Both the position numbers and the translations under genes were made by a program. Source: Anaerocolumna sp. AGMB13020 (GTDB lineage: Bacteria; Bacillota; Clostridia; Lachnospirales; Lachnospiraceae). Taken from it: a stretch of DNA of 64,000 nucleotides. Shown in pieces: positions 63,933 through 64,000 of this stretch. The DNA is taken from contig NZ_CP136910.1 in the NCBI RefSeq assembly GCF_033100115.1, positions 1,550,001 through 1,614,000 on the forward strand, in the 5' to 3' direction. The notes under the pieces are model-generated. The model worked only from the letters and a program-made list of their open reading frames with translations. It had not been told where the DNA came from and did not search any database. Numbering within the stretch: position 1 is the stretch's first letter; each line of letters starts with the position of its first letter.

Positions 63933-64000
63933 AATATAAATTCCTTTCTGTTCAAGCACACTACATGGTCTTACGCTATATGTTCCCTATAAAAATTCGC

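Noticed and set aside
1..64000. tRNA or rRNA genes
   Set aside because: None was recognised by reading; a covariance-model search would be needed to exclude a tRNA fully.

Overview
The window is a low-GC chromosomal stretch that looks like a saccharolytic Lachnospiraceae (Clostridium cluster XIVa, Lachnoclostridium/Anaerocolumna-like). The evidence is AGGAGG-type ribosome binding sites almost everywhere, a secreted GH26 mannanase with CBM35 and CBM3 modules, cytoplasmic GH20, GH2 and CE12-like enzymes, the DHHW/MBOAT/DUF4358 cluster and the DUF6179/DUF6323-like pair. No rRNA, tRNA or CRISPR array was seen.

Layout. 1-5.96 kb: an LTA-synthase-like phosphoglycerol transferase (cut by the window edge), a DUF1801 protein, a PAS-GGDEF diguanylate cyclase, a DUF554 membrane protein and a DUF6179/DUF6323-like pair. 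6-10.95 kb: a TipAS-type MerR regulator, a Dus-like flavoprotein and a GH20 hexosaminidase. 11.1-15.7 kb: a minus-strand ECF sigma/anti-sigma/lipoprotein/MBOAT/DHHW cluster, probably surface-glycan O-acetylation. 16-18.2 kb: the mannanase, behind a leader with four hairpins.

18.76-37.02 kb is an 18.3-kb island inserted inside yaaA. The two halves of the interrupted yaaA lie outside it, and the flanking 7-bp repeats GTATTGT mark the crossover. Removing the island with one repeat restores an exact in-frame 252-codon yaaA. The island carries its own divergent intact yaaA next to one end and a tyrosine-recombinase-like/TnpC-like fusion next to the other. Between them is an apparent defence cargo: an Avs-like STAND NTPase with a PD-(D/E)XK head, another PD-(D/E)XK protein, an IS3-family element, an LA2681-type HEPN protein, a truncated PLD-like ORF, a Schlafen/AlbA_2 protein, a zinc-ribbon protein and several decayed genes.

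37.3-49.95 kb: two GNAT acetyltransferases, a large GH2 protein, a repeat-rich gap, a MerR/GyrI-like regulator, an aldo/keto reductase with a MerR-type promoter, a LysM protein, a UvrA-like ABC ATPase and a nucleotidyltransferase. 50-64 kb: an AraC/GyrI regulator, an ArsR-nitroreductase operon, an ABC-transporter gene with an internal deletion behind an attenuator-like leader, a UraA-type permease, an SGNH esterase, a methyl-accepting chemotaxis protein, an HTH protein of unknown role, a VOC protein, an AraC regulator and a nitroreductase.

The most notable non-coding material is a family of three ~215-222-bp long-hairpin repeats (6.1, 7.8 and 42.0 kb). Their arms differ between copies by paired substitutions that keep the stem, and one copy has a 160-bp MITE nested in it. 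All functional calls come from reading the sequence; no database search was possible.
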